From: Plicaturopsis crispa FD-325 SS-3
Lineage: Eukaryota > Basidiomycota > Agaricomycetes > Amylocorticiales > Amylocorticiaceae
Length of the DNA: 64,000 nucleotides
NCBI GenBank assembly: GCA_000827205.1
Contig: KN832556.1
Location: 927,198-991,197, forward strand
Reading direction: 5' to 3'
How positions within the stretch are numbered: the stretch's first letter is position 1; every line of letters starts with the position of its first letter. Position numbers and translations under genes: made by a program. This document shows, piece by piece, positions 33,921 through 45,151 of this stretch. Below the pieces are notes generated by a model. That model had not been told where the DNA came from. It saw nothing but the letters and a program-made list of their open reading frames with translations, and did not search any database.

Positions 33921-36900
33921 TTATTGCACGTAGAGCGTGACTTGGCCGCCAGGTCGGAACTGCTCAAAGGCCATTTGAACGTCTTCCGTCGATCCTAGCG
34001 ATACGAGGTCGCCGTCTTCGTCGCGATATTTCACCCGCAAGGGCCCATCGTCTCGTCGGGGACCGCACAGGCGAATTTTCTTGCCCACGCGCTCCACAAG
34101 CGCAGCGAACTCCGTCGAGCGGGGGACCTGTATCACGAAGATATCCTCGTGGAAGTGCACCTTCACCTTCACGGCTGGCGCGAACTGCGTATTTGCTTGC
34201 GCGGATTGCGCAGCGCCATCGTAGTGCTGTGCTCGCGACGCCCGCGGATTGCTGATCCCTAATGACGACTCGCTCGAACCGAAGGGTGTGACGGGCGAGG
34301 AACTGTTAGGCGAATAGTCGGAACTCTCGCCCGTCGACTGGCTCGAGCCACTTCCCCGCTTGTCCCCGCTTGGCCGATTCGACCATGGTGTTGTTGGCAT
34401 TGGCGGAGGAGCTGTCTTGGGGATGTACGAGCTAGGTTGGCTGGCACTACGAGACCGGCTGGGCTGATGATGTATCCCATTGGGGTATCCGTTTACGGGC
34501 GGAGGGGGAGCGGGTGTGTTGCTCCGCGACGACTCGTCTTCACTGTAAACTGATTTCAGCTTCGTTGAGCTGAACTGGCTTCGCAGCCCGGCAGCAGGAG
34601 GTCGCGAAGGAGGCTTGCCGCCAGGTGGTCCATAGCTGCTATCTGATGTCGTGGACGTGTAGCTCGAACTGCTCGCGGTGGACGTCAGTCGAGGTGTGGT
34701 CGGACGCATAGCTCCCGCAGGACCACCATTTGCGTATGTAGGAGGAGGCGGAGGAGGGATGGCACCATTCGTTCGCCACTGGGCCATAACGGGACCTCCC
34801 GCATCCTCAGTGCGCGCACGAGGGCGGTCGTAACCGGGGATCGCATCACGCTCCGGTGGCATACTCTGGGAAGTGCCTCTCCGTGAGCCCACCGGTGTAC
34901 CGCGACCTGACGTCGGGTAGTTGTTCACCGGGGGGTAGTCCTCTAGATCATCGTCCGCATCGAAGTCGAATGCGTTCTGCGGAGGGTATCCAGGAGGACC
35001 GCTGATGTAGGACGGGGGAGGAGTCATAAGACTGGGACGGCTGTATACAGATTGCAGCGCGGGGTTCGTGCTGTTGATGGCTTGCGAAGCGACCCTCGAC
35101 ATGCCCCGCCCAGAAGCTCGCCGAGCTTCAGCTTGCTTGATCAGTCGGTTTATTTGACTCTGCCACTGTTTGAGCTGCTCCTCAGTGCGGCATCGGAGTG
35201 TGAAGTACTCGAGATCATCGTCTCCTCTCCACCAAACTTCGAGTGAGTATGGACTAGATCCTGCTATTTGGAGGTCAGACGTCATTGAAAGGAGATAACA
35301 GACCGAAAGCACGTACCTGCAGCGTTTTTACTCGTCGCTTGGACGGCCTGCGTAACGTTGTTGAGGAATATGCGACCCTTCAGAAGCAGCGGCGTATCCT
35401 TTTTCTTCGAGGGTCCACCACCACCAGGAAGAGATAAGGGAGGCGGCGACTGTTTCTTCAGGATCGAGTTATTCTTGTTGATCTTCTTGCTCGCGTTGGG
35501 AGCAACTATGGCTTCCTTGCAGCACAAGATGATCTTTTCGAACAAGAATACGTGGTACTCCCGGTCGACATCCGATTTCATGACCACGAAGACGTCGTCG
35601 AGCATGAGATCCCCGAAATTCGAGAGGTGGTGCCCTTTCCAATCCGAGATTCGGCCTTGCAGGTTCTGCACGGTTTGTCTGTTTTCCGCTCGCCGTTGGG
35701 CTTCATTTATCTTGTCCGTGATCCGCTTCGCCGCAGCCGACCCTGCTTTGAGCTCTTCAAAATGAGGGTAGCTCTCGGGCGATGACGCCTTGATCAAGGA
35801 CTGCAATACAGAGCTTAGCCGCGACACTAGGGCTTTATAAGAAATCCAACTCACGTCGAGGAGGAGTGGATATTTGCATATCCGTTGCACAGGCTTAATC
35901 AGAAACGCAGGAAGCTCCGTCTTCGCGTTGAGAAATTGGCTCTGGGTCTGTTGATAGTGATTTGGTCAGTCGATATCCGATATCCGACCGGACCGTTGAG
36001 AATCCGTGTATGTTGTCACGTCGACGAACCACATGGGCGTGGTAGCCGATGTGAATCACATACACGGAGCAGAGGAAAGGCATACAGAAATTCACGTACC
36101 AGCAAATTCTGCTCCTCTACAATCATGAGTTCCGACGCAGCGGTATAGTTCGCGCAGTACGGTTCGTAGACAGCAAAGTCATCTTCCTTTGTTCCCAGAA
36201 ATTGAGCGAAAAGCAGAACAAGGGAAAGCGGTGAAAGGGAGAACCGGATTTAGCGAGACACCGGGATATTTGAAGACAAGACAACTCACGTTCTCAATAA
36301 AGTGCATACCCCAGCGCTGATCTTTCCATGGCATCTCGGCGGTACTCTCCAATCGGATGAGGAATTTGCGCTGGAAATTGAGGAGTTTGTTGAGGTTTGG
36401 GAAGAGAAGGTGTATAGTGTCCTGATCAATCGTGTTACTTTGCGAGAGATCCTTAGAATATCGCTGTTGTGAACGGTCAGGTGCGTCCTGTACACTTGAA
36501 AGAGAACAAGAGGATTGCGTACCTGCATGGTCTCCAGGTCAGCAACGTACTTGCGCTCGGTCTCCACCATTTCCCGGATAATATTGTTTCTCGCTGTTTC
36601 CTTGCCCTGCATGGGCGCAGGAGCAGGAATGGAATCGGGGATGAGAGAGTCCTGCGAGCCATGAGCAGTTAATGGCGGAGTCGGAGGGGATTCCTCGAAT
36701 CTGTCTTGAGGGAGACGGTTGACCAATGTCGTTATAGTGTTGATTACCTAGTATGGGGACATCGAATTGAGACGTGGGCGATGATTTGATGATATTGCGG
36801 CTTACCTTAACCAAGCCGTCCGTAGAGTTGCGATCCCACAAATCAGTCACTGTAAATGGCTCACAGCCGGGCAGCTGTCTGATCTGCATGGCGAAGAGGG

Positions 36901-37264
36901 CGATTGCACGCTTCTTCTGCCGCTCATTGTCAACGTTAAATGTAGCGGGGTCGGTGTCGGTGCTTATGGGAGTGGCGGGTGGTGGGAGGAGATTGTAAAT
37001 GTAGCAGAGTGGTACGCCGAGTGCGAAGACGTCCCAAAGCTGTGTGACGGGGTCGGTGGACTGCCGCGAGTCACCCGAGCCAGATGCAATGGCAAAGAAG
37101 GGAGCAAAGCCGTGAATGCGGAGGAGACGAGCACGAAGAGATGAGCATTGCTGATAGAGAGAGGTTGATTGGGAAGCGGCTTTATTGAGGAGCGTATTGT
37201 TTGCGACTGGGGTGTCGATTGAGGAGGATATGATAGATTTTTTGCGGCCAGCAGCAGACGCCAT
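33921..37264 (-). CDS. CDC24: Cdc24-type Rho guanine nucleotide exchange factor (CDC42 activator)
   Basis: Activates Cdc42 to set polarity and hyphal growth. The start at 37264 is MASAAGRKKSIISSS. The N-terminal CDC24 (CH-like) domain gives SLRARLLRIHGFAPFF, DPVTQLWDVFALGVPLCYIY and FAMQIRQLPGCEPFTVTDLW. The DH domain runs from NNIIREMVETERKYVADLET through LLFPNLNKLLNFQRKFLIRL and AFLIKPVQRICKYPLLLD to the helix ending in RRAENRQTVQN. The PH domain follows (GDLMLDDVFVVMKSD, YHVFLFEKIILCCKE, GRIFLNNVTQAV, LEVWWRGDDDLEYFTLRC). A long Ser/Pro-rich linker leads to a C-terminal PB1 domain: VKVKVHFHEDIFVIQVPRST, and KYRDEDGDLVSLGSTEDVQM ending VTLYVQ at 33921. PB1 is where Bem1-type scaffolds bind. 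About eight introns. Confidence 0.93.
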
Positions 37265-38972
37265 AACGGCGGAGGGGGGAGCAGGGAGAGTCGTACGGTA
37301 GGTAGCTTGAGAACAGACGAGGGGGGAAGGACGAGGAAGGGCGCAACCAGTTTAGCGATGCAGTCTCAACAGTCCGCGTGTAAGTTTAACCAACTATTCC
37401 TTTCAAACTCCGATCAACATTATCCATCCATTTATTCTTATTTCCTTGTTATTTCTTATTCTTATTCTTTTATCGTTCCCCTTGTCCTCTTCCTCAGCGC
37501 CGTTCGCATCGAGCCTCAGGTCTTCGTCTGCTCTCCGACATTGTCCTCCCAGCTTGTCCGTCCTCTCTCCATATCGCCCTCATTTGCCGCATGAGCCCCG
37601 CCCTCGTTTCTCTCTCGATCTTATCGCCCCCGAAATTGGTCGATCAGTCTCTCGCCCGCCGGGCTTCTATGAGAACTTTCGTTTGCCTGGCATTTCGTTC
37701 CTCCGCTGCGCACGTCGCTGCAGACCGCGACAGCTCCCAGGATTCAAACACGTTCCATGTAATTCCAAGGAATGGCAGGGGTTTCGGAATACCCGTGGGC
37801 AATGCATTTGTCGCGGTGATCCGGTGTTGTTTTCGAATACGGCGACTTGTCGGCGTGCGTGCGCCGCTATCTCTTGCTCGAACCAACTCGAATGGATAAT
37901 AATGCACACATCTGCCATTCGCGCACAATCCGCGCTGAATGCATGTCGATTGAGTTCTCCCCTCGAATCTCAAGCTGATGACATGAGATCAGCGTATACA
38001 GATGATCATCATTAAGCCTGTACAGCCTGCAACTCACAGTGCGCATTGGGACGGTATGTACGACGACGGTACATATCGCACATTGACTACCCAGTCGTCA
38101 CGTTTCAAGAATGAAAATTAGGTGAGACCACCACAGCAGACCACAGCCCGCTTCAGCCTGCTGTGGGTCAGTATGCCCCAGCACACCATTTGAGTCCATT
38201 TGCCGTCGTCCACCGGGACTAAACGTTCATCCTAGACCAGCGATCACGTCGGAACAATTCTGTGGAGTGCGGAATCCTGCGCTCCTTGCAATCTGCCAAA
38301 GTCACGGCAGAACACATCTGGGTCTTTCTTCGTGCGGATCCCGACGGTGGGCGTGTCCTTGAGAAGGGCTTGAGAGCACTGGAGAGCCGGAGCAGCGACT
38401 CGAAAGAATATGATGGCACTGGTGTAAGTGCGATATGCTTCGAGCATGATCATCAATCGGTCCTGGGGAAAAGCAGGAGGTGCTAAGCATCTCAATGCAA
38501 GTCAGTATTCTTGGATGCAAAACATTCAAACAACTGACCAATACACTTGGGCGAACCGGTGACGCTGTACGCTGTAGCACATGTAAATTAGTTGACAAGC
38601 GAATAGCTCCTGCAATATGTAGCGCGTTGCCAACCCCCAGCAGCGGTTTACTCTGGTATACTTGCGCTCGAGAGATGGGCAATGAAGCGTCGCGCAAGGC
38701 TAGGCGAAATATACCTATAACGCTTCAGGCATGAGGTGTACAGGTGACCGGTATTTGATGTGAGCATGTGCGCGAGGACTGTTTGACTTGTACGGTACAT
38801 TCCTTTTCGCGACAAATGGTCAGAAAGTCAAGCATATCCGTGACTGACATCTTTTGAACGCACTTCGATTCCAATTAAACACCACCAGTACGCTTGGAAG
38901 TCGGGCCGCCGATATCCCGGAGAGCCTGTAACATATCAGTGCATTGCGGGGAGCAGTCAATCAATCTGGTGG
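37265..38972. other. 1.7-kb intergenic region, CDC24 promoter and unassigned sequence
   Basis: Next to CDC24 the plus strand is pyrimidine-rich (about 37430-37620). Palindromic arms CCACAGCAG / CTGCTGTGG lie at about 38130-38167. At 38244-38697 the minus strand has two overlapping frames with a protein-like stretch (DRLMIMLEAYRTYTSAIIFF, LLKDTPTVGIRTKKDP) that could be a relic of a gene, family unknown. No supported complete gene. Confidence 0.45.
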
Positions 38973-38979
38973 GGATTTA

Positions 38980-39690
38980 CTAGGTTCGGTTCAAGCCCCG
39001 TCTCCTTTTTCGGATGGATATTTCGTGCTCCGCAAGCTCCGCAACATCCGAGGAGAAGGGGCTTGAACCAAGGTCCGTCGAAATCGTAGGTTTTTCTGAG
39101 ACCTGCAGCGGTTGCACGGCCACTCAAAATATCTTGGACTTGCTGCAAGATATCTTCTTAACGGTTTTTCTGAGCTTTCTGTCTCTTCAGAATTCTATTC
39201 TGACATGTTTGTGCGACTGCATGTTGCTGTCAAGGTCGGCTTCGTGCCTCCTAAATTGAGCCCATGTTGCTGTGTCTGCAGCGCGACCAATAGCTCACTT
39301 AAAAACCGACAAAGAACGCGATGTCACAGATAAGCATGCTATTATGATTTCGTACACTTAGAGTGAGATGTTTAAGGGAGAAACGAGCTCTGAGGAAACT
39401 CCGCAACGAAAAAATGGCATATCCGGCGCGTCAAAAGCGCGTCGCGACGCGGTGCACTTATCACCTCCTACCTCTATTTACTCACACGTCCCACTCTGCT
39501 ACACTTTCTACGACATGTATACTACGTTTACCATGCTCGCGGAGAGTCCTGGAAGTAGCACTCGCTCGGTCAGAGAATTCGCATTCCAAAATTTTTGAAA
39601 ACCTGCCCTTTGGGCGTACTTTGGAGCAAGCCCCTTCTGCGAAGGTTCGCCGGCGGGCCGGCGCGGAGCAGGGGCTTGTTCCGAACCTAG
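38980..39690. mobile_element. 711-bp non-autonomous DNA transposon (MITE), 7-8 bp target duplication
   Basis: The ends are inverted: left CTAGGTTCGGTTCAAGCCCC, right CCGAACCTAG preceded by GGGGCTTGTT. The terminal 26 bp match at about 22 positions. The flanks carry the same GGATTTA (38973-38979 and 39691-39697), extendable to 8 bp with one base of ambiguity at the end of the element. Each end also folds on itself: GGTTCAAGCCCC at 38988-38999 pairs perfectly with 39058-39069, and 39624-39635 pairs with 39671-39682. There is no transposase frame. An 8-bp duplication with TAG-type ends would fit the hAT group, which is an inference. Confidence 0.8.
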
Positions 39691-39697
39691 GGATTTA

Positions 39698-40095
39698 CTT
39701 ACTTAACTTTATTTTGATGATGTAGCTATTCAACTCTCTGTAAGGGGGGAGAGTTGCCGCTCTAAAATGCTACATATTCTGTCACCTGTGTTCTTGGGCT
39801 GAATGAATGACCGTGCTCACCATATATAATTGATCCATGCGCCTTGAGCATTTCGGTGAATCGTATTGGGGCGCACAATCACTTTCTCAACTTCCCAGAA
39901 AATTAGCAGGGCGTATACATGCAAAGTCGTGTATTGGTTTCCTTTCGCAGGTCAAAACCTATTGTTTGAGAGAGCGCTAGAGGCAAGGCGCAAACTGCAT
40001 GCGACGTTGTGGCGGAAACGCGGTGTGGCTGAAGTTGAGTCTCCGCTCGAGCACCGGGACTCCAACCACCACCACCAAGATTTCGACCAAGACCC
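39698..40095. other. Upstream region of the RAP1-like gene
   Basis: About 400 bp between the MITE and the next ATG, with no separate gene. A frame open from 39866 overlaps the gene start in another phase and is not used. Confidence 0.5.
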
Positions 40096-42722
40096 ATGGC
40101 ACCTGCTCGCGCTTCAAACCGTCGTGCACAACGGGACCAAAATGCATCCCTTCGCACCGCAGCCCCCGCCGCAGACGCCAGCAATGAAGAAATCAATACA
40201 GAATTGTTTATCGAGCCCATGATGGGCACTCCCCTCAATGTCTATGTCGACAAGGATGTCCAGGATAGGAGTACCGTCGTTGAGCTCATTACGGTATGTC
40301 GCGTCGGTCGAACGCGTATGTACGCGGTTGGCTGTAATCTTCTCCGCAGTGGAGGGAGATTCACGCCAAGTACCGGATAGGATGTGCAATGTGCAATGAC
40401 GGTTTTTACTGACGATGTTACTTTCTGCAGAAACATGGGGGCACCGTGTCACCAGGCTATAGCAATGTCCCGTACATGCTCGGTGCGTAATGTGGTATTC
40501 ATGACTTGCCAGTCGTGGACGAGATGATCGACCATGTACTGACCCCACATCCCTCGTTTAGTCGACCCTCACAAGGAAACCGGCCAGAATCTGTATCGCC
40601 AGTACGCATCCAAGAAGGGCAAGATCGTGCTCAACGCGCGCTGGGTTCACGAATGCGTCAAGGCAGGCGAACTTCAAACATTCCACAGTAACTGGGCAGG
40701 ATGCAAGGTCAATGGGACCGAAAAGTACGTGGTTAGATTTCAAAGGGATGTGATCACTTTGTTAACCACCACTTGCATATAGAGTGGGAGCTGCGTCACC
40801 TGCACCATCGACATCAACAGCGGTAACCGATGGTATGTCTACACACTCCCCGCTCAGCCGAAACTAATCGATTTTTCATGACCAGGTCAAACTGTGCAAA
40901 CGCACCCACAAGCGATATCACAACCTATGGCAGCCCCCGTTGATCCCCTCCAAAATACTTTCCCATACCAAGTGTATACGACCGCTCTTCATCCTGCATC
41001 ACGCGGAATGCCGCCAACAGGAGGCCCTCCTCAGTCGTGGCAAGCTCCGAATGCTATTGCGCCACAGCAGACGCATATAGCGCCTCCGCCGCAATCTCAT
41101 ATGATGGCCCGTGCTACTCAGCCATACCGACCAGAACCTTGGGCAGCATATGATCAAACTTCGGGGGCCCCAAATGGGATTGCTGGCGCCGCTCCGCCAG
41201 GGTATGATTACAGATATCGAGACGACCAAGCAGCCTGGGTGGGACCGGCAGGCGGCTACTACGATCCAACGGTGTGTTGAGTTAATTTCAAGATACCTCG
41301 CATCGCTGATGCGTTGACTGCTCTCAGTACGGTCAACATTACGGAGAGGCGGCCCCGTATCTGCAGGAATCAGGGCCGCCCAATGCCGAAGAGGTACAAC
41401 CCACTCACGCCGTTTACGATCCCTCCGAAAAACCTCGTGGCCGTAAGCGGACCAGGACGCAGTCGGCGCCTACCGCGACCGCCACCAGTTTAGTTGCAAA
41501 CAAGAACAACCCACCTGCTCGCTCTCCGACTCCGCCGACCCGCGTCATCAAAAGCACGTATGGAGGGAACCTGTTCACCGCAGAGGACATTGACTATCTC
41601 AAGAAATATATTGATTACTGTCAAGAGGAGGGTCTGGTCTTGAGGTGGGTGGTTCCGTCGCAATCGGGGCGTTATGAGCTGATAACGGGCTACAGTCTAC
41701 GAGAAATATGTGAAAGGATTGCGATCAAGGTACGTTGTGCTCATATTACATGCACGCGCTACTTTCTCATCGCTATCTAGGCGCCCCACCATACGTATGT
41801 ATCTCATTTCCATATGAGTATATCGTCGTAAGTAACTGACAATTTTTTTCCAGTTTCTACTCGTGGCGGCGATACTGCAATAAACATCAGATTCGTCTCG
41901 GCGGGTACACCATGACAGCCGAACGTTCTGCGTCGCCAGTAGAAGATCAGGAGCCGGAGGAAGAGGAGAGTGTCCGCGCTGGACCCGGTCCTGGGACCAT
42001 TGCGGCCGCACGGCAACGCCTAGACGAGGAGCCAGAGCCAGTCAGGAATCGCTCCCCCACTCCACCGAGGGCTCTATATCGGAGTACTACTGGGAAGGGC
42101 GTGGCCTTTACTGACGAAGATGTCCGTTTCATGGTACGGTTTATGGATTACAGAAAGTGCGTCGATCTGTTTTTCAGCTTTGGATATGCATTTACTGAGA
42201 GTCTCCTCAGATCGCAGGGCAGACTTGATATGGTGGCGTTTTGGAAAGATGTGGCTGAAAAGGTATGTGTTGTCGCGTAACATCGTCGATCGTCACAGCT
42301 TATGGTATGCTATGCAGGCTCCGCATCACTCTCGTGCATCGTGGATGAAGTTCTGGCGCAGGCATAAACATGAACTGCATCGCACTGAAACGGACGATCC
42401 CCTTCCGAATCCGCCGGAAAAGAAAATGCGGTACAGTCGCGAGGACGACTTCCTGCTCGCGCGATGGCTGTTCACGAAACCGGAAGGCACCTCAGATAAG
42501 GTTTTCCAGGCATTTGCTCGAGTAGTGAGTCTACTCCTCTTTCTTAGAGGACCTTGGTCAGCGTGCTGAACACCGCGCTTTGTTCAGAATCCGCACCATC
42601 CTTGGAAGGGATGGCAGGAACACCACCGCATCCACAAGGCCAAGATCGACCACTACGTCCAACAACTTGCCAATGGCCAGGAGGTGCTGACTGAAGATGC
42701 ACCGCCAGGAGTAGTGGTATAG
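40096..42722 (+). CDS. RAP1-like protein: BRCT domain plus three Myb-type modules
   Basis: Likely telomere or chromatin DNA-binding protein. The start at 40096 is MAPARASNRRAQRDQNASLR. The BRCT part has LFIEPMMGTPLNVYVDKDVQ, then TKHGGTVSPGYSNVPYML, VDPHKETGQNLYRQYASKKG and IVLNARWVHECVKAGEL. A Gln/Pro-rich linker precedes the basic KPRGRKRTRT. Three modules of Rap1-Myb type then follow: LFTAEDIDYLKKYIDYCQ with APHHTFYSWRRYCNKHQIRL; AFTDEDVRFMVRFMDYRK with APHHSRASWMKFWRRHKHEL; and RYSREDDFLLARWLFTK with NPHHPWKGWQEHHRIHKAKI. The shared PHH...SW...H pattern shows that they are repeats of one domain. The end is LTEDAPPGVVV, stop at 42720. No clear C-terminal RCT domain. About ten exons. A general BRCT-Myb factor is the alternative to a true telomere RAP1. 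Confidence 0.82.
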
Positions 42723-42896
42723 CTGGACAGATAATACGATTTTGTGCTGTTGATTCGTTTTTCCGTCGATAATGTCACCACTGAACTGCGTTATCTCGTC
42801 ATTATGATACCTTACCTCGATGAACCATGTATAATTCGATATTCTATACAACGCGCCCTTGCACAGTGACTTCGTTTGCCGTCGCTGCAATCCATC

Positions 42897-45005
42897 ATGG
42901 CTTCGATAGATTACTCCCTTTACTTGGTCACAGGAAGAGACCTCTTGCCTCCTGGAAAAGTATGTCTTCGTCGTCATCGTTGTAGCGCGCTCTCATCATG
43001 TTTTGCAGGATTATCTTGAATCCCTCGAGGAAGCAAGTACATTTGTGCACAGCTCAGAGGCGTTTGCTAACCTCGTACCCTACAGTCATTGCAAGGCGGT
43101 GTAACGGTCGTCCAAATCAGAGAAAAAAACATCGAGACATCGGAGGTCTGTTCACCCGAACACCCTATCTGCTACTCGCGTGCTGATTATCGACTCCTCG
43201 CAGTTCCTCGAAATCGCTCAGAATTCCTTAGCCCTGTGCAACCGCTACAATGTCCCCCTCCTTGTCAACGACAGGATCGACATCGCACTGGCCATTGGTG
43301 CCCGAGGGATCCATATCGGCCAGACGGACATGCCTGTCGCCATCGCACGCCGCCTCCTCCCTCCAGGGTCTATCATCGGCATCTCGTGCACTACACGCGA
43401 ACAGGTGCGGGCAGCGAGGGAGGATGGATTGGACTATGTTGGGTTAGGGTCCGCGTTCGGGACGCAGACGAAGAAACTGACGTCGGATGTTGTGGGTCCC
43501 CGAGGGTATGTGCGATGCTTTTAGGGGCACCAACATAGCTGATGTGACCGACAGACTCGCCGAATTTCTAGGGGAGCTTGAGGGCTCGGATGTCCAGGCG
43601 GTAGCCATCGGTATGTCTTACTTTTTCTCCGCTTACTCGTGTATGAACGGTCCACAGGTGGAATCAAACGTACCAATGCGCTTCGTCTCCTTCATGGAGC
43701 CGTGTCTACCACAGGCCGCCCTCTCGACGGGATAGCCGTGGTTTCTGATATCGTCGGTTCAACTGAACCTAAAGCCGTCTCACGCGAGCTGGCAACGATA
43801 GTCTCGAGCTTCAAGAAACGTGCCGTGCACCCCTTTCACGGCCTATCCTATAACCAAAAATACACCCCAGAAAGTGTCAAAAGCGGCGTTGCGAAGCTGC
43901 TGGAGCGGTTAAGGACGTTGAATCCCCTAGTTCACCAGGTTTGTGCTGTGTTCATGTCGGCTTGCTTGGCTCTGCTCACCATACCGCTAAAGATCACGAA
44001 TCACGTCGTCACAACGCAATCTGCTAATGTGACGCTTGCTATCGGGGCGAGTCCAGTTATGGCTACCGCTCCGGAAGAGATGGAAGATCTTTCCAAAGCA
44101 TACGGCTCTCTTCTGGTAAATTTCGGAACCATCAGCGACAAGGCCGGGATGTTTGCCGCAGGACAGTGGGCGAACAGGAAAAAGCGACCGGCAGTATTTG
44201 ACCCTGTCGGTGTAGGGGCGAGTCAGTACAGGCAAACATCTGCTAGCGGTGAGTTTCTGGCGGCCTTCGCGTGTGCCCGAGACTTACTCGACATAGATCT
44301 TATGAATGCATGGCAAGCAAGCGTTATCAAAGGGAATGCTGGAGAAATAGCAACATTGGCGAAATCTACAGAGGTAGGCACTGCCTTCTGTACCTTTTCA
44401 CTCATGCTAATTCGTGCTCCAGGTCCGAGGACGCGGTGTCGACAGCGTAGGCAAGGGCTTCTCAGACCCTGCTGCCGTCGTGCGCAACCTTGCACGCAGA
44501 GAACGTATACCTTGATTACACGTACATGCCCTGTTACACCTCGCTCACATATACCATAGGGTGCACAATTCTGCTTACTGGGCGTGAAGACTGGATTTCG
44601 GACGGCACGACAGTCGTGCGTCTCTCGAATGGGGATTCCCTGTTGGGCAACATAACGGGATCCGGGTGCATCGTCGGCTCAATCACGGCCGCGTTCTGTG
44701 CCGCCGCCAACTCTATCGGGCTCGAGCAGGCGGGAGCAGCAGAGGAAGAAGCCGGGAGCTTAGTGCTCGGTGACATGTTCCTTGGTGCCATCGGAGGGTA
44801 CGTACATCATTCCGTACCCAAACGCATACAATGCTCAAAGCATACTTTCAGGGTGTTAGCTATTACGGTAGCTTCGGAGATTGCAGCAGCGAGACCCGAT
44901 GTGTATGGGCCTGGCACATTTTTACCTGCCTTGATCGACGAGCTGTCAAAGCTGACGCCGCAGGTGCTGGCCGAGCGCGCAAAGGTCGAGGTGCTCGCGC
45001 AGTAA
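42897..45005 (+). CDS. THI6: Bifunctional thiamine-phosphate synthase / hydroxyethylthiazole kinase (THI6)
   Basis: Joins the pyrimidine and thiazole halves of thiamine and phosphorylates the thiazole. The start at 42897 is MASIDYSLYLVTGRDLLPPG. The synthase half has SLQGGVTVVQIREKNIETSE, VPLLVNDRIDIALAIGARGI, HIGQTDMPVAIARRLLPPGS, DYVGLGSAFGTQTKK and AIGGIKRTNALRLLHGA. The kinase half has QITNHVVTTQSANVTLAIGA, SPVMATAPEEMEDLSKAYGS, RPAVFDPVGVGASQYRQT, WQASVIKGNAGEIATLAKS and GNITGSGCIVGSITAAF, the last with the catalytic GSGC. It ends at 45005 (VLAERAKVEVLAQ). One intron, 43033-43085, has a GC donor (GAA|GCAAGTA) rather than GT. Eight or more introns. Ends 147 bp from the convergent PhyH gene. 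Thiamine riboswitches occur in some fungal thiamine genes, but I saw no clear one here. Confidence 0.93.
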
Positions 45006-45151
45006 GGTCCAGGGCGGCAAAAGAAGTACAACAATGTTTCCAGTTAGCGTATAACATGTGTATAGAAATGTACAAGAAATGTATCGTGTAGTACATCCAT
45101 TCATTTGATTCGTTCCAGATATTCGCACACCGCCCCATCGTCCAAATTTGC

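Noticed and set aside
37446-38015. 189-codon Cys-rich frame with a hydrophobic start
   Set aside because: It opens at TTG, has no ATG near the hydrophobic part, and lies in a pyrimidine-rich promoter region; no family match.
38985-39003. tRNA gene or SINE suggested by GGTTCAAGCC
   Set aside because: No A box, no cloverleaf, and the sequence is part of a transposon end with target duplications.
42723-42896. Thiamine riboswitch before THI6
   Set aside because: No conserved TPP-aptamer core could be found by eye in the short upstream interval or the first intron.
26290-45005. Secondary-metabolite or sugar-use gene cluster
   Set aside because: Neighbouring genes (GH63-like, GH28, CDC24, RAP1-like, THI6) serve unrelated roles, and no backbone synthase is present.
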